From assembly GCA_034336665.1 (NCBI GenBank), contig CM067569.1:24959320-25023319 (forward strand): DNA of 64,000 nt. The letters run 5' to 3'. The notes beneath the pieces are model-generated. The model saw only the letters and a program-made list of their open reading frames with translations. It searched no databases and had not been told where the DNA came from. Source of the stretch: Luscinia megarhynchos (Eukaryota > Chordata > Aves > Passeriformes > Turdidae). The position numbers and the translations under genes were made by a program. Below, piece after piece: positions 37,176 to 50,700 of the stretch (positions are counted from its first letter, which is position 1; each line of letters begins with the position of its first letter).

Positions 37176-39825
37176 TGAGGTTTGGGATGATAGTGCTCTT
37201 TTCATTGACAACAAATTAAGTGTATATTATTTTTGTTAGTGGAATATTTGCCAGTTTTGCAGCACCTCAGGGTTTGCTTTTTCCCCTTCCCCCCCTCTTT
37301 TCTCCAAGTGTTTTTTCTACCTTAGGATAAAGGGGATGATCAGCCTTAAAAAAAATAGCTTTTGATCAGAGAGAATGACGAAAAACATCTCACACAGGTA
37401 TCATTAGAGACCTTGAAAATAATCTACAATTATAAAACTTTAGGGTTTCTTGTCATTCCCTCTTAGCACCTGTTAGCTTTGCACTGGGCACTCTTTATTT
37501 TTCCTTGGAATATGCTTTTCCTTATCACCACTCCCACTTTTAAATGAAGCTTATATTGCCTTGCAGTTACTTTTATCTCGGTTGTACAACTTCAAATAAA
37601 GCAAGATATATAAAATATTTAAATAAGGATGTCTAAGAATGTTACTGAAGTGAGTGAAATGTCTGCATCTCCTCAGTTAGTATTTCAAGAGCAGGAACAG
37701 CAACCTGGTGCTAGTTGTACTGGCTTGGTGCTGTAGCAATCAAACTAAAATAAAGAAGTAATAGTGATGCTCAGTACAACTTGTCAGAGGGGTGTGGGAT
37801 GGGAGAGCCCGTGGGTGTGACCTGGGTGTGCTGGTAGCCACCATCACTCTCCATGGTTGCAAATGTCTGTTGGTGATTACCCATGTGCTGAAAAGAACCC
37901 TCTTTTCAGGTTAGATGATTTAGAGCTGGTAATTGTGCCACCTTTGCCATCCAGCCACATCATCTGTCAGTGAACTAGAGACAGCTTTTACATGTACAGT
38001 GTGTACATGTAAAAACCAGGGACCTTATTACTGAATTCAGAGATCATTCTGTTCTAACCTGCCTCTATTTGACTCTTCTCTGTCCCATTACCAGGATCTA
38101 TTAGGACAAAGCAAATCTCCTCTAAGTAGACATTCAATTACTGGGCTTGCAATGTACTGCAGTTTGGTGATGCATCCTGTGCTTGCTGGATTTATAGGCT
38201 AATAAGCTGGTGCATACTGATGAACCTCACTGGGAGACAGAGGTGTTTGTAGTGTTTGGATTGAGACAACCATTATTTGGGGTAGATATGGAGGGGAAAG
38301 CAGGCTTGTTTTTATTGTGCTAAATGTTGCAGTAAAGATGGTGCACCATTTTCTGCCATCCTGCTGTGCATCTTTTGAAGCACTTCATAGTCCCAATCAA
38401 TCACGTTGCAGCAAATTGGATTTTATTTAAAAATTTAATTGGATTGATCTTTCATGAATAAGTATTAGGAAAAGTCCTTTATCTGGTAAATGTTCAAAAT
38501 TTTAGCAATGTTAATTTTTTTTTTTCAAACTGATTTACTGGTGAAAATGTTAATTTTTTTTTTCCCATTGAAGATTAGAACGCTTTTTTGAGTCTGTTTG
38601 AATAAATGGAATTTCTTCAAGTGAGTGACTATAATGCAGTCATTTCTGGACATTTTACCTTCTGCTTATGATTACATTAATAACATTTCTAGCTTTGCTG
38701 AATATACAGATGGAATAAGTTTTGTTGCTGCACTTCCTTATCTGAGCTCTGTGACTAGTTGATCTGTGATGGGGAATTTTATTAATTTATTAAAGTGTAA
38801 GCCAGTGATGTGACAGATTAAAATTCAATTGATTAATTGATTTTAAAAGAGCTGCTTGTAAGTAAATACTGACATATTGTGACAAAAGAGTAGAGATTAT
38901 CTCTTGCATTAGCATTGCAAGAATACAGCCCTTATGAATTTAAAGTTCTTGCTTATGTAATTAAGTAATTATCTCAGTGACTCTCTTGAAGAAAAGTACA
39001 AAAGAAAACATGCTGTATATGAAAAGAACAATGAATATTTTAATAGTTACATTAATACCAAAGGGAAGCCTCAGGGATTTTTCTCTTGGTGGGTAATTGA
39101 CAGTAATACAGATTTTAATTTATGTCTTGACATTCCTTTCTCCTGTTTCAAAACTGAACTTGCTGTTCTTTATTCCTTCAGGTTTCTTCATAGCAAATAA
39201 ACTGATAACTTTCTGATTGAAAAGCTGCAGCTACTTTTACTGTGTGCTTTTGCTCATGTTTTCTTCATTGGCATGAACTCAGGTGTGCAGTCTGGTCTGT
39301 GCCCACTCTGCTTCTGCATCCCCATGTGGATCAGCCTCCTTTCTCTCTCTCCCTGTGGCTGGGATGAGCTGCTGTGGCACTGGCATCACTGCCTGCCTTT
39401 GGCCAGGGCAGGAGAGAGCTGTGCCCTGCTCCTGGGGTGGTACTGAATTCATGCAGTGAACTGGCAGCTTCTAAACATCTTTAAAGGTCTGTGGGCAGAG
39501 CTACTTTCTAGATCGTTTTTCTTAACGTGGAGCATGAAAAGATACAGCTCTGTAAAACACAGCAAGGCTTTCTCAGGGCTTGCCCAGAAGTGAATCTGAT
39601 CCTGTTAGGAAAGCACAGGCTTGCTGCTGGCAGGCAGGGCTGGTCCATCATACAGGGGCACACAGGTACCTGAGCTCTGCTCTGGCTGTAATGAGGGCAG
39701 GGTGTTCTCCCCAGCACTGCTTGCACCTCTGGCTTTCACACCTTGTCAGCTACTCAAGGAGGTGCCAGGCAGCATCTGAATAACAGATTCTAGTCAAAGC
39801 AGATTGCCACAATTTTCCAGTAAAG
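37176..39825. other. Non-coding interval, no gene seen
   Basis: Contains a perfect inverted repeat at 37986-38014 (listed) and a GC-richer stretch at 39290-39780 with no recognisable exon. Two nearly identical 'atgttaattttttttt' patches sit at about 38508 and 38547. Confidence 0.45.
37986..38014. repeat. Perfect inverted repeat, 13-bp arms, 3-bp spacer
   Basis: Left arm ttttacatgtaca at 37986-37998, spacer gtg, right arm tgtacatgtaaaa at 38002-38014. The arms are exact reverse complements. It could form a short hairpin or cruciform or bind a dimeric factor. The stem is too short for a microRNA precursor and the flanks do not extend the pairing. Confidence 0.95.
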
Positions 39826-40515
39826 TGTCTTAGTTTGAAAGACAGGTGTCTGCTAAGAAAGGCAGGAGCCTCTCCTGAAATGGAAAATGTAAACCCCCTC
39901 CCTCCAAATCATTATAATTTTGAAATTAAGGCGCTCTCAGGTAAAGTACTAGGAAAAGTTAAAATAGAAATACAGTATTGCAAAGAACAAACCCAAAACA
40001 CTGACAGAATACAACCTGACACCCCATCAGTCAGTCAGGGTGTGGTAGCAGTCCCATTAAATGGTGGCTGCATCCTCCTGCAGTGGCAGATGTGGTTCAG
40101 CTGGAGCAGTGCTCCTGTAGAAGGTGCAGTTCTCCAAAGCTCTAGTGATGATGTAGAAGGGTCTGGTTTTCCTCTGGAATCCAGTGGAAAAAGGCTATTT
40201 TGTTGTTCCAAATCTCAGTTTTTATCCAGGTAGGGAAAGGCTTGGCTCCTCCCCTGGCTGGAGCATCTCCCAGTGGGATGATGTAATTTTATCAGTCATG
40301 CAGTGGGACTCAATGGGCCAGCAGCAGATGATATCTTCTTGGGGAGGAAGGATGGGTTGTGGAAAAGATAAAGATGATTGCCCCAGCTGGTTTTAAAGAT
40401 GGCCCATTAGCAGAGGATATCTCCCATGGAGATAAGGATCACTGCCCCACCTGGTTTTAACAGCTGGTGATACAATACATACTTTTGGTAACATCCTGTA
40501 TTGCAACCTATGACA
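39826..40515 (-). mobile_element. Solo LTR, passerine endogenous-retrovirus type
   Basis: A 690-bp element starting tgtcttag and ending tgaca on the plus strand, so read on the minus strand it also runs TG to CA. The 6-bp sequence agtaaa lies at 39819-39824 and again at 40516-40521, a target-site duplication with one extra g at the left junction. Six bp is typical of class II (ERVK-like) insertions. On the minus strand a GC-box-like ggggaggagcc near 40245 precedes a TATA-like GGATAAAAACT (40217-40227), and the far end has the conserved 'ggaggctcctgcctttctta'. No internal retroviral genes adjoin it. The 132-codon plus-strand frame across its left half is a by-product. Family assignment is from memory of songbird LTRs. 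Confidence 0.85.
40367..40480 (-). repeat. 64-bp imperfect direct repeat inside the LTR (U3)
   Basis: 'gataaagatgattgccccag' starts at 40367 and its relative 'gataaggatcactgccccac' at 40431, a period of 64 bp, each followed by ctggttttaa. A weaker third relative (gggccagcagcagatgatat) lies just to the left. On the minus strand these sit upstream of the TATA-like box, where retroviral LTRs usually carry enhancer repeats. Confidence 0.7.
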
Positions 40516-41703
40516 AGTAAAAACAACAACCAAAAAAAACCCCTTAAAAACTAAGTTATGTGCCACACAACTTGACGTTTTGGTTTGTTTTTTCTTGCTT
40601 AGTTTTGAGAGTGTGTGTGAGCTGTCTTCTCTGCCACTTGGGCTGCTGGTACCCTTGACTACATTAGGAAGCAAACTGGGAAATTCACATTATATGTAGC
40701 ACCAAAGCAAACAAAACCACATATGTGAAATGGAAAGCAATGGAAAGCAGAGAGAGTGTATTCCAGGAAAAAAAATAAAAAAATTCAAATCTGTTTATTT
40801 CACAAGAAACCTTCCTGTGAGAATTAGTAATGCTTTAAGCCTGCACTCTGTGCCATGGGCTGAATTTCCCTTAAAACAACTTCAAGTCCAACAATGCATT
40901 TTATGCCAATCCCAAAATACAGCTCTTATAATAAACACTACTGACCTTCCCCAGATCAGAAACATCTTTGGGGTCTGGCTTTGCAAGACTTTTAGTACTG
41001 AGCGAAGTTAATCACATCCTTTTAAACATGGTCATTATGTGAGCTCTTTTGCAGGTACTTATATCTAAATGGGGTGTTTATTAACTTTTTCAACCTTTTT
41101 CAGGCTTTTCAAGGTTATAGTTGTTCTGGTGGTGGTCTCGTTTTCTTGGTGGTGTGTGTGGAACATGGAACAAACTTTTAGAATCGTTCCTACACATTTG
41201 TTTTGCAACTCTTCCATAATACTAACTAGCCAAATTTTGAAGATCTTATACACTTTGTTCAGTTCAGTATAAATTCACATCAGGAATTTCAAGACCACTA
41301 AGACAGCTAAGATTATTTTTAAATTTAGACTTGTAATTAGTTTTACTGAACTAATAGATTCTATGGCGGAAATTAAACTGTTTAAATGGTATGAGAGTTC
41401 ACATGAAGAAAATTTTTCTCAAAATATTCTGAGGTATCATAAGTGGACCAGCATTTCTGAGTCAGAGAAGATTTTGTATTTCCAGATGTATTCAGAGTAT
41501 GAAATTTTCCCAGAATAAAGCCTGTAAGTTTCTTAGTGAAATCTAGGAGTTCCAGCTTGAGAAATACTTGGAACATGAAAGCAGTTCAACAAACTGCAGT
41601 GCAAACTCCCAGGAGCTGAGTCTTGAGAAGTTTTTCCCATAAACGACTGGTTTTTTCTCCAAAGTCATGGCTTATTAAAAGTTTCAGTTTCCAGCAAACT
41701 GAC

Positions 41704-41812
41704 AGTTTTTGTTAAAATATAAAAAAGAAAACAAACAACATCCCTACCCCCAAAAAAACCAACAAAGAAACGAACAAGAAAAGAAAAAAAACCCCAAAAC
41801 AACCAAAACAGG
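41704..41812 (+). repeat. A-rich low-complexity tract
   Basis: More than 100 bp dominated by runs of A interrupted by c and g (caaacaac, ccaaaaaaacc, gaaaagaaaaaaaacccc). It explains the lysine/asparagine-rich frame that reads through it. Confidence 0.85.
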
Positions 41813-44800
41813 TATAGCTGAAAGTCTCCTAGTTAGTTCTTATTTTGGTGTATTGTTTATGTTTTTGGTGTATGCAGATGTCACTGTCTGGCTCCTCTTT
41901 CAGTTGCTGGAGGGCTTGGAAGGCAATGAAGTTCCTTGATTTGATATGAACTCCAAACTTTCCTTTAATTTGTAAGACTTTTAACAGATCTATTTCAGTG
42001 GAAATAGTTACAGTTCTAGCACATGGCTTAGTCCAAGGAAGGAGCTTGTGAGAGCAAGGCTGTGTGAGCTGTGTGAGCCCTGATGTGTTCCACATGCTCT
42101 GCACAGGGGATTTCTAAGGGCTGGCCCAGGGTGCAGTGACTGAAGTGCAGCAGATCCAGCTCAAAACCAGTCTGGCTCTGGAGGGACAATAGCTCAGGCA
42201 TGTGGTTGGTGATAAAAGCCACTTGAGAAACTGCAGAAACTTTCAGAAAATTATTATGAGCTTCAGGCTCCTGTGGGTACACAAGATAAATAGGATTACA
42301 TGGGTATGTTTGTGTAGGAGCAGTGCTGCAGCAAAGCATTACTTTAAAATTATTAAATGGGGAAAGCCTCTCCTTTTTCATGCTGGGCTGGCTTTGGTGT
42401 GGCTCTTGTCTCTTCACCACTCCCAGATATTTTTCAGGAAAAAACTTCTCTTTCCCTACTCTTCCCTGATCTACCTTGCTTTGTCTTCACCTGTTTGTCT
42501 GTCATTCCAAACATCTGGTAAAAAACCTCTTTCCTCTTCTATCTTATTTTCCTTTCATTTTTCCCTGATGCATGACTAGAATGCTTGGAAACAACATCGT
42601 GGAAAGCTACCCAAAAAATGAGTAGCAGTGAAGGAGGAATTATAGTTGTCTAAAATGAGTTTGTGGAATGCTTCTCCAAATTGAATCAAATATATAAAAA
42701 AAATCAGAGACAGAAAAAAATCGGGAACGGGGCAAGGGGAGGATCTGTGGAGGGTGGAAAGAAAGAGAGGGAAGCTAGGTGTACATCTGACTTAGATTCA
42801 AGAATTTCACACTGGAATCTAAATTTTGTCATGCACTCTTTTTGACTTTTAATATACACAGTGCAGCTCTGGTGGTTTGTGGCATACAGCATTTCCTTGA
42901 CAACGTATTTCAGGCACCTGCATTGCTTAGTCATTCTGGAAAAGGGTTTTCTTGTCCTTGATGTGACTGTACATTTACACAAAGCATTATCTCTTCAGTG
43001 AAATTCAGATGTTTTCTGTGTGACCATATCTGATATGAGGTATGGTATGACCATATCTGAGAAATGGTTTCACACAAGTGTCTCCATAAAACTGGTCCTG
43101 ATGGTTTCTTAGACAACCTTTTCCAATCGTGGCAAGCCTTGGCTCTGCCTCAAGCTGCTGAACTTTCTGATTTTCCAGTTCACTCAATAAAAACCTCACA
43201 ATTTAGTGACTGCATATTTGATCAGAGCTGATGCTGTGTGTAAATAACACACTAAGGAGTCCAGAGTGGGAAATCCCATGGGATTTCTCATATGGGTAAG
43301 GTCATTTCTTCAGCCTCAGGTTTTATTTAGCAAAGAAATTTGTCCTCAGATGGGAGGAATCCCTCCTGTTACAGACACCAAACTCAGCCCTGCTACTGTG
43401 TGCTGAAATCAAGGGAACCATGAGGGCTTATACTTGTTTCATGACTGACCCTTCTTTATTCCTGTTTCCCAAGAAGGACAAGCATAATGCTTTTCTGTTC
43501 TGGAGGTGCTTTTCAGAGTTGGGAGGAAAATGAAAATATCTGCACAAATGCCACCTTTTTTGGTTTTCTATATTTTTCAAGAAATGCAAATGAAAATTTG
43601 CAACATTTCTTTGTTCCAAGGCAGCTGTGTAAAAATTTTTACCTTATGAAAAGTAAAGACTGAAAGAGTGAGGCTGAAAAATTTTTGTTTCCAGATCTCC
43701 AGTGTTAAGTCTTAATGCTCTATGTAGAACTCTCATTACTGTCCATATCACAAGATTGCAATGTGAAATAAATTTAAATCTATCTATACCAATGGTAAGG
43801 AATTTCTAAAAACACTTGATGTAGTCAAGGTGCAATGTCTTGCAGAAACTGTCTTGCCAGTACTCCTGGAAGACAAAAGTGTTCGAGAGGAATGGATGAA
43901 AGGCATAGTGCTGCTTATATTTGGTTTTAGGTGGCTTTTCAGGGATTTATGCTGGCTGGCATCTTTTCAAGATGGGATGCCTTTTTGTTCTAAGAGCTGT
44001 GCAGTACTGCAGGACAGAATTGCTTTCTGGTCTATTTTTAGCTGTATGAAATCTTAAGGAATAATTCAAAATGATGAGTTTATGGGAACAGTTTTGCTTC
44101 CAAAGTTTCTTGCCCTTCCTTTCTGTTTCCCCTTACTCTTTTCTCCCTCTCCCTGATTCTTCCCCCAAGTGCTTGATATCAGCATTTTTAGAACACAGTT
44201 AATTAGTGTTTGGTGAATGTAGCCAGAATTCATGTTGCACAATTTTATATGAAGAATTTCCTTGAGATATTTTTGTCTGCTATTGCAAATATATGAAGTG
44301 GTCCCAAATGTTGTGCTCAGATTTTTTCTCCTCTCCAAATTGTTCTTTATAACATATGCAGAATCAAAGTTTTTCATGGCTTTTCTAGATGGATAGTCAG
44401 CACTTTGCAGCTGAGTTATCACATCAAAAGCAGGTGAGGCACTAGAGCACATGAAAATAACTTCAAGGAAGGATACTGTCTGTTCAGTGGTTTCGTGTAA
44501 ATTATAGATTAAATTTTCCCTTCAAGAGACAGAGATAGGTCTTGAAATTTTAGGCTATAATTTATTTCCTCTCTTCTCTGCAACAGTAATGGCTATATAT
44601 TGATAATTTCTGCCTAAGACAAACAGGCTTTTCACTGAAATATGTGAAAATTTTGTTTTGGTCTTGCAAAGCCCCGTAATTTTAGCAACACCTTTTTTAA
44701 TCCCCTCATATCCAAGGGTGGGAAGTGCCTGTGCAGCAAAGGGCACTTTGCACAGATTCAAACTGTGCATTCTGCCTTATCATTTCCCCTCTGATAAAGC

Positions 44801-47369
44801 AAAGGCTCCCACGTTGGGAAGATATAAACCCAGAAGAGAAGCCAACAGTGGAGCAGACAGATGCTGTGCTTTCACAAATCAGCACCACTGATATGATAGC
44901 AAGTGCTGTATGTTAAACCACGTCAGGTGGTTTTGGAATTTTGCTACATGTTTTGAAACGTGTGCAATTTACATTTGATGTAAATGTTGTATTGTTACTT
45001 TGAAATCAGGTTAACAATCTGAAAAGGGACCGTCCCCTTTGACTTAGGTTTAGCATGTTAATTTACTTTCTTAAACTCATCACAAAGTGGATTGGGATAC
45101 AGCTCATAATCCAATACAGCTGATTGAATTATGAATTTTTGATCAGTAAAGATGAGTTCTTAGATGCAAAAATTAATAGAAGCATCTCTAGTTGGATGAA
45201 TAAAGAAGATGCGAATAAAGCTTTTGTCACCTTTCCTATTAGGTATCCATTAGGAAAAAACAGAGCAGAGGCATCAAAAAAGATGCCTACAACAGAAGTT
45301 TGTATCACAGAGAAGCCTTATGCTTGACTTTGATAAATGTTTGCATTCCAAGGAGAAATTTATATAACAGAAAAACTGTTTGTTTGAATTGATTCTATAA
45401 TTCCTGGCAGAACAACAGGGAGGAGGAACAAAAGAATGGGTTTTTAAATGAAATCCTTCACTAAGCTTTTATAACAGAAGTAAATTGCTATTTTGTCTGT
45501 ACTTGTATCATTCCACAGCATCATGTTTCACCATGCAAGCCAAGGATGAGGATGCATAAAAATCAACTGCTGCACTGTCTGTGGCTGTAGAAACAATTCA
45601 CTTCCTAAGTGCAGCAGCTCCTTCCCTTGTCAGAACAGGAGTAGTTAATATGACCAGAAATGGGAAATGCTGTGCAAAGGAGGGATGCTGCACATCCATG
45701 CCTCTTCCTCAGTAACCTATGTATATCAGAGGGTCTCACAACAGGGGGCAGTGGACATAACATGACAGAAAATAGAATTTCTTAGGGCAGAAATCTTATT
45801 TTAGGGTTGTTTCCATTCTACAAAGTATGAGTGAGTGCAAAAAATAGTCAAATAATGGCCACCCAGTTGGGAAAAGGCATAATTAGGGGAGGGAAATAGG
45901 CAGGGCACGCACATGAGATGTCCAGGATGATGTGTTATAAACCAACCCTCTGCCTGTGAGTGCATCCTTCATTCTGCTGTGGTGGGCTCAGGAGCAGAAT
46001 GACAGGCAGTGTGTCCTGGATCACCCCATAGTGCTGCACATACTGCTTAGGAGTGAAGATTTCTTAGCAGCTCTGTTTTAGTAACCACCATGAGCAAAGA
46101 TGACTTGTTTTCATGGAAATTGCATGAAATTTCAGTCTAACCAGCACAGAAATTGTTCATGAAGGTGTTCTAAATGCTGAGGGCTGTTCATCTGTGTCAA
46201 AACCAGAATTGCTTGCATTGGAGGGGGAGAAGCATGACACAATTGTAAATAGTGTGGAGAGGCAAGAAAATTGGAAAACTGGGATACTCTGCTCAAAGGT
46301 GTAGAAATGTATAAAGTATAAATGCCATCCACTGCTTGTAAAGTGAATGTAAGCACTTCCTTGTCACTTTGCTAATTGATTTAGAGGAGCCTTGATGTTG
46401 CAGTTGTGGCAGAAAGTAAATACATGCCTATTAGTACCTGAGAATGAAACTTTATTCTTTCAAAAAGAAAGAAAATTGATCTCTCTGTGTTTGCTGTTCA
46501 TTTTATATAGTAAATTATATCTTGTATCAACAAGTTGCTGTTCTCAGGCTGTATATTTATCAAGATGTTTGTGGTTCATTAACTTCATGAAGGTAGTCAG
46601 AAGTTAAATTAGCCCTGTGTTTTACTTGTTTGTGCATTTTCATCCACTTGTCCCATCCTAGATGAAGTGGATTAATAGCAGACAATGCCAGCTGAGGAAA
46701 TGCAATCTTACCTTTTTAGATAGATTTTTTTTTGAAGTGTATTTTCCTTATTGCAACTCAGAAGGGAAGAAAGAGAGAAAATAGACTGTGTTTTTAATGT
46801 TGGTCTCCTGTACTGGTTTACATATAAATCACTAAAAGAGCTCTTTGTTATATACCAAGAAAATTATTTTGCTCTGCACTTTACTAATTTCACATTTAAA
46901 ATCCTCGTGGCAAAAGAGTTACAAACTGATTTCAAACAAAGAAAAACTACTCCACTCTTCCAGATCAATGATTCCTTTTTGATGTCTGCTTGGCAGTTAA
47001 GAGCTGTGAAAATCAGCTCGTGGTAGGAGGAGCTGCTGCACCAATTTATTGAAAATTCTGGTCTGGGCAGGCAGGGCAGGAGCAGTGGAACCCAGCTGCC
47101 CTTTTGGCAAGAGGAGCTGTTTCCTCTTGGGCCACAGGGAAGAGCTGCAGCTCCTCAGACCCCAGGGAGCTGACTAGTTGAGTACAAGTGATGCTTAACT
47201 TTTGTGCTGTGATGAGATTTTTAAATAAGTATTGTCCAGGTATGAAAAAGAGAAGCTAAGCAGAACTAAGAAAGGAAGAGCTATTTTGCAAATGCAATCT
47301 GATGACAGCTGTTGTGGTCTCAGATCTCAGGTCTATAAATCAGACCTCATTTTCCATTTAATTTGACAC

Positions 47370-47732
47370 ATGTTTTTGAGTATTAAGTTTCATTGCAGCA
47401 AATTATTTTGTGGCTATTTCCTTTTTCTTTTCCTAGTCATACAGTTTAAATTCTACAATCCAGTAGAAGCTTGTAAAACCTTCAGTAAAAAGCCTGTTAA
47501 GAGTTTACCATACTATAATTATAATACTGCATTTAAAATAATACTTGAATATAGGATTTTTAAAAGGCAGTATAACAAAGAAATAGTATTGAAATTATTG
47601 AAAAAGAAATGTGGAAGGCAGGTAGATTTCCAGTTTCCCTTGCAAGGCACTGGTAGTCTGTTTCTGCAGGTCACTCAAAGCTCTAATGCTGCAGAGCATT
47701 TTGCTTCAAATACTGTGTGTACATGTCCATGA
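47370..47732 (+). other. Open frame with splice-like edges, 120 codons
   Basis: The frame contains a strong acceptor-like pyrimidine tract (ctatttcctttttcttttcctag, 47409-47431). After that acceptor it stays open through a basic stretch (FKRQYNKEIVLKLLKKKCGR) to a donor-like gcag|gtagat near 47620. Together these could bound an exon of about 190 nt. The coding content is AT-biased and I recognise no domain, so chance is more likely than a real exon. Confidence 0.12.
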
Positions 47733-50700
47733 TTTCAGATTCTGATCCCTTATCTCCCCTTACCCTGTGGAAAATGAGTATTTGCTGTAGGGAAATACCT
47801 TCCTGGGGCCTCAGGATTTTGAAATTGAATGGGGTTGGACACATTGTCTGTTTTGTCTGCTCATCTCTTAGTCCTCATGCTTTCTGTCACCTTGGCTTAT
47901 TCACATACTGAATTATATCTGCCTTCACATGAAGACAGAGTTACACTGATTAGAATCAATCATCTATAAATGATGACCATGTTTGATTTAGCTGTTTATG
48001 ACAAAATTATTTCTTTAAAGATGCCAAATTCGTGTTGTAAGCCTGAAGTGAATTATAGCTGCCTTTGTTTAATTGCAGTTGTTAGCCTGTTTGCTATTCC
48101 AGCTGCTGTTTAAAAAACTTCTGTTGTGAGTTTGCAGTCTTGCAGGCAGAAGTGTATTGTTCCTCTAAGAATTGGGAGGATATTTGATGGAGGATTACGT
48201 GACCAGCATTAGAAGGAACATGCAGCACTGTGAGGACATAGAGTGCTGCATGTGACCCATAGAGAAAATGGAAAAGTAGCAGCCAAAGGTTCATTGGGGG
48301 GTTTAGTAAGCAAATATCCCCACTAGTGAAATAGGATCATTTTTCATAGCACTTTTCTTTCCCCTTTGGGGCCTACTCAGACATCATGCTGTTTCTAAAT
48401 TATTAAATTAGGTCTTCCTTGATCATCCAAAGGTCATGGTGCCTAATGTGTGTTAATGTGATGGAAGTGTCAGGCACAATTAATTTCAGTAGTAAAACAT
48501 GGGTTTATAGTCCTGAACGCAATAAATTAAAGTGTGCTCTGGACTGCTGTAGTTGGGGAAATTTCTGCACCATTAAGGTTTGATGAGGTTTCTTGTCCTC
48601 TTTAGGTAGGAAGGGGGAGCACTGGGTGGAAGGTGGTGGGATATGCTTCACCTCTGTGATTACTATTGCTCCTCCTTTGAGGGATTATACATCAAATGGA
48701 CATACAACCTCAAAATTCCACTTTCCTTCTCAGGCAGAGCCAGGCAGTCGAGTTTCACACAGTTTGCATACTCTCTTAGCTGGTGTCTTTATGCTGAGAA
48801 CATTCCAAGGCACATTTTAGGCATCAAAATATCTTTAATCTTGATTCTGGGAAGAGTACATGCTGTCAGAAACAGATCTGTTCTGTACAGCTTGCTACTG
48901 AATTTCAAACTTCTGCCATGAAAAATTCAGGTAGAGATAGCTGTGGATGATAGAAGTGGGTAACCCACAAGGGAGTAGTAAAACTGACTAAATTGGTGTG
49001 CTCTGTAATCTGTCTAATGGGGCAAGATATTACAATTTACTGTAACTGTACCCATTTCCTGTCTGTAAGCAGGAGGGAAAAAGCAATAGCAGCAGATAGG
49101 CAGAGAGAGATGGATCAATTTTAATTGAAAATTCTAGTAGCTTTGCTATTGAAAGACAAAAAGCAATGTCTAATTGTGCTAAATATCACTAATAAACCAA
49201 AGATCTCTGTGTAAGCCCATTTACATGTGCAGTATATCCTGAATTGTTGAAAATTTAGGACAATGTATACAGAAACAAAGTACTTTCAGTAGCAAGGAAG
49301 TAAGCAAGTTTCCCTTATGAAAAGTGATCCTTCTGGGAAAAATACTCCTCTTCTAAGTGGCCATTCAATGTTTTTAATTGTTCTCTATTATTCATGGGGA
49401 ATAATTTCTCATGAGCTGTGGTTTCATAATGGAAAAAGAGGCTTCCTCTTCTCTGGGAAGAAGGAAGAGACCATCCAAACCTTTCTGCACATAAAAGAAG
49501 TTAGCCAAATTTTGATGTCTGGCTTCCTCTGAGAGGAATTCTCCTTGGCTGAGAGTAAAAATGAAAACCTTGAATAAAAACCTTCAAATATGCAAGTTTG
49601 TGAGGAGCAAAATTCTAACTCCAGCTTGATGGTTCTTATTCCAGTATCATGCAGTTTTCCAGGGAAATCTGCTGAAACATACTGATGACACAAATGATGG
49701 GAGGCATATTTAATTTTGAGGCAGACAAAGAAGCCTAGAAAAAGTAGAGAGTAGTAGGCAAGTCAGAAGAGTGAGGCTGGAAAAGAGTAAATGCCACAGG
49801 GATCCCTTTGGGAGCAGTTAATCAAATGCATAAATATAAACTCAGAGAGTGCTGATTAGGAGATGGAAATGAAGAATTGATGGAAGGGAAGTTGTAGTTT
49901 AGGGTGAGCATCAAATTGAATTTGATTCTGAGTCGACAGTGAGTGAACTGCAGTGTTGTAGTGTACAAACAAGAGAACTTGGTGTAGGAGAGCTGTCCAT
50001 TAGAGTAGACTTGGAAAGCCATTTTTTGGTCTCTTAACTTGTAAAAATAATTCAAACTACTGCTGCAGCAAAAGGAAAATCAAACCTGAAAGATGTAATC
50101 AGAGTAACAAAAGTCTTTTTTCTCTCATTTGTGTAAAGAGTGCCTGGCACACTACTGCCATCATATAGAGTTAGAAAACAAGATGTGTAAGGTCAGCCAG
50201 TAGTATGAAGTCATACTCTTTAAAAAGGACAGTCTTCCCTTTTTATTTTGAAAAGGAATAAAGCTCCAGAATATGTGGAGGAACCCCAGCTTTTAGAATA
50301 TTCAGTTCTAACTTTTAGCTTTTAGTTCCAGTAAAAAGCAATCTGAACACAGAACAAACAAGGAGGTCATGCTACACTGGCAACAAGGATGTTAAACAAG
50401 CCCTTCAAAAGTTATCAGTAACAGCAGATGTTGGAGGCCAATCTTGCATAATTTCAGCAGTGATCTGTTTTTTAACAAAACCAGAATTTGAAAAAAATTT
50501 AGTTGATTTCCAACACATGTCAAACTATTTGTTTATAGATAGAAGTATTTACTGTGGAAAATCTTGACTTCATATTTTGATGAGAAATACAGAATGTATT
50601 CTGGTAAAACATTTATCTACAAACTATGTGGTAGATCTCACTGGACTTCTTCTGCAAATTTCTTCTGATTTCTGGATTTGGGATTTTTTTTCCCCTAACA

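Noticed and set aside
37986..38014. microRNA hairpin
   Set aside because: Stem of 13 bp with a 3-nt loop and no pairing beyond it is far shorter than a precursor hairpin.
39835..40233. 132-codon plus-strand frame
   Set aside because: Lies inside the solo LTR and runs antisense to it, so it is a by-product of the LTR sequence.
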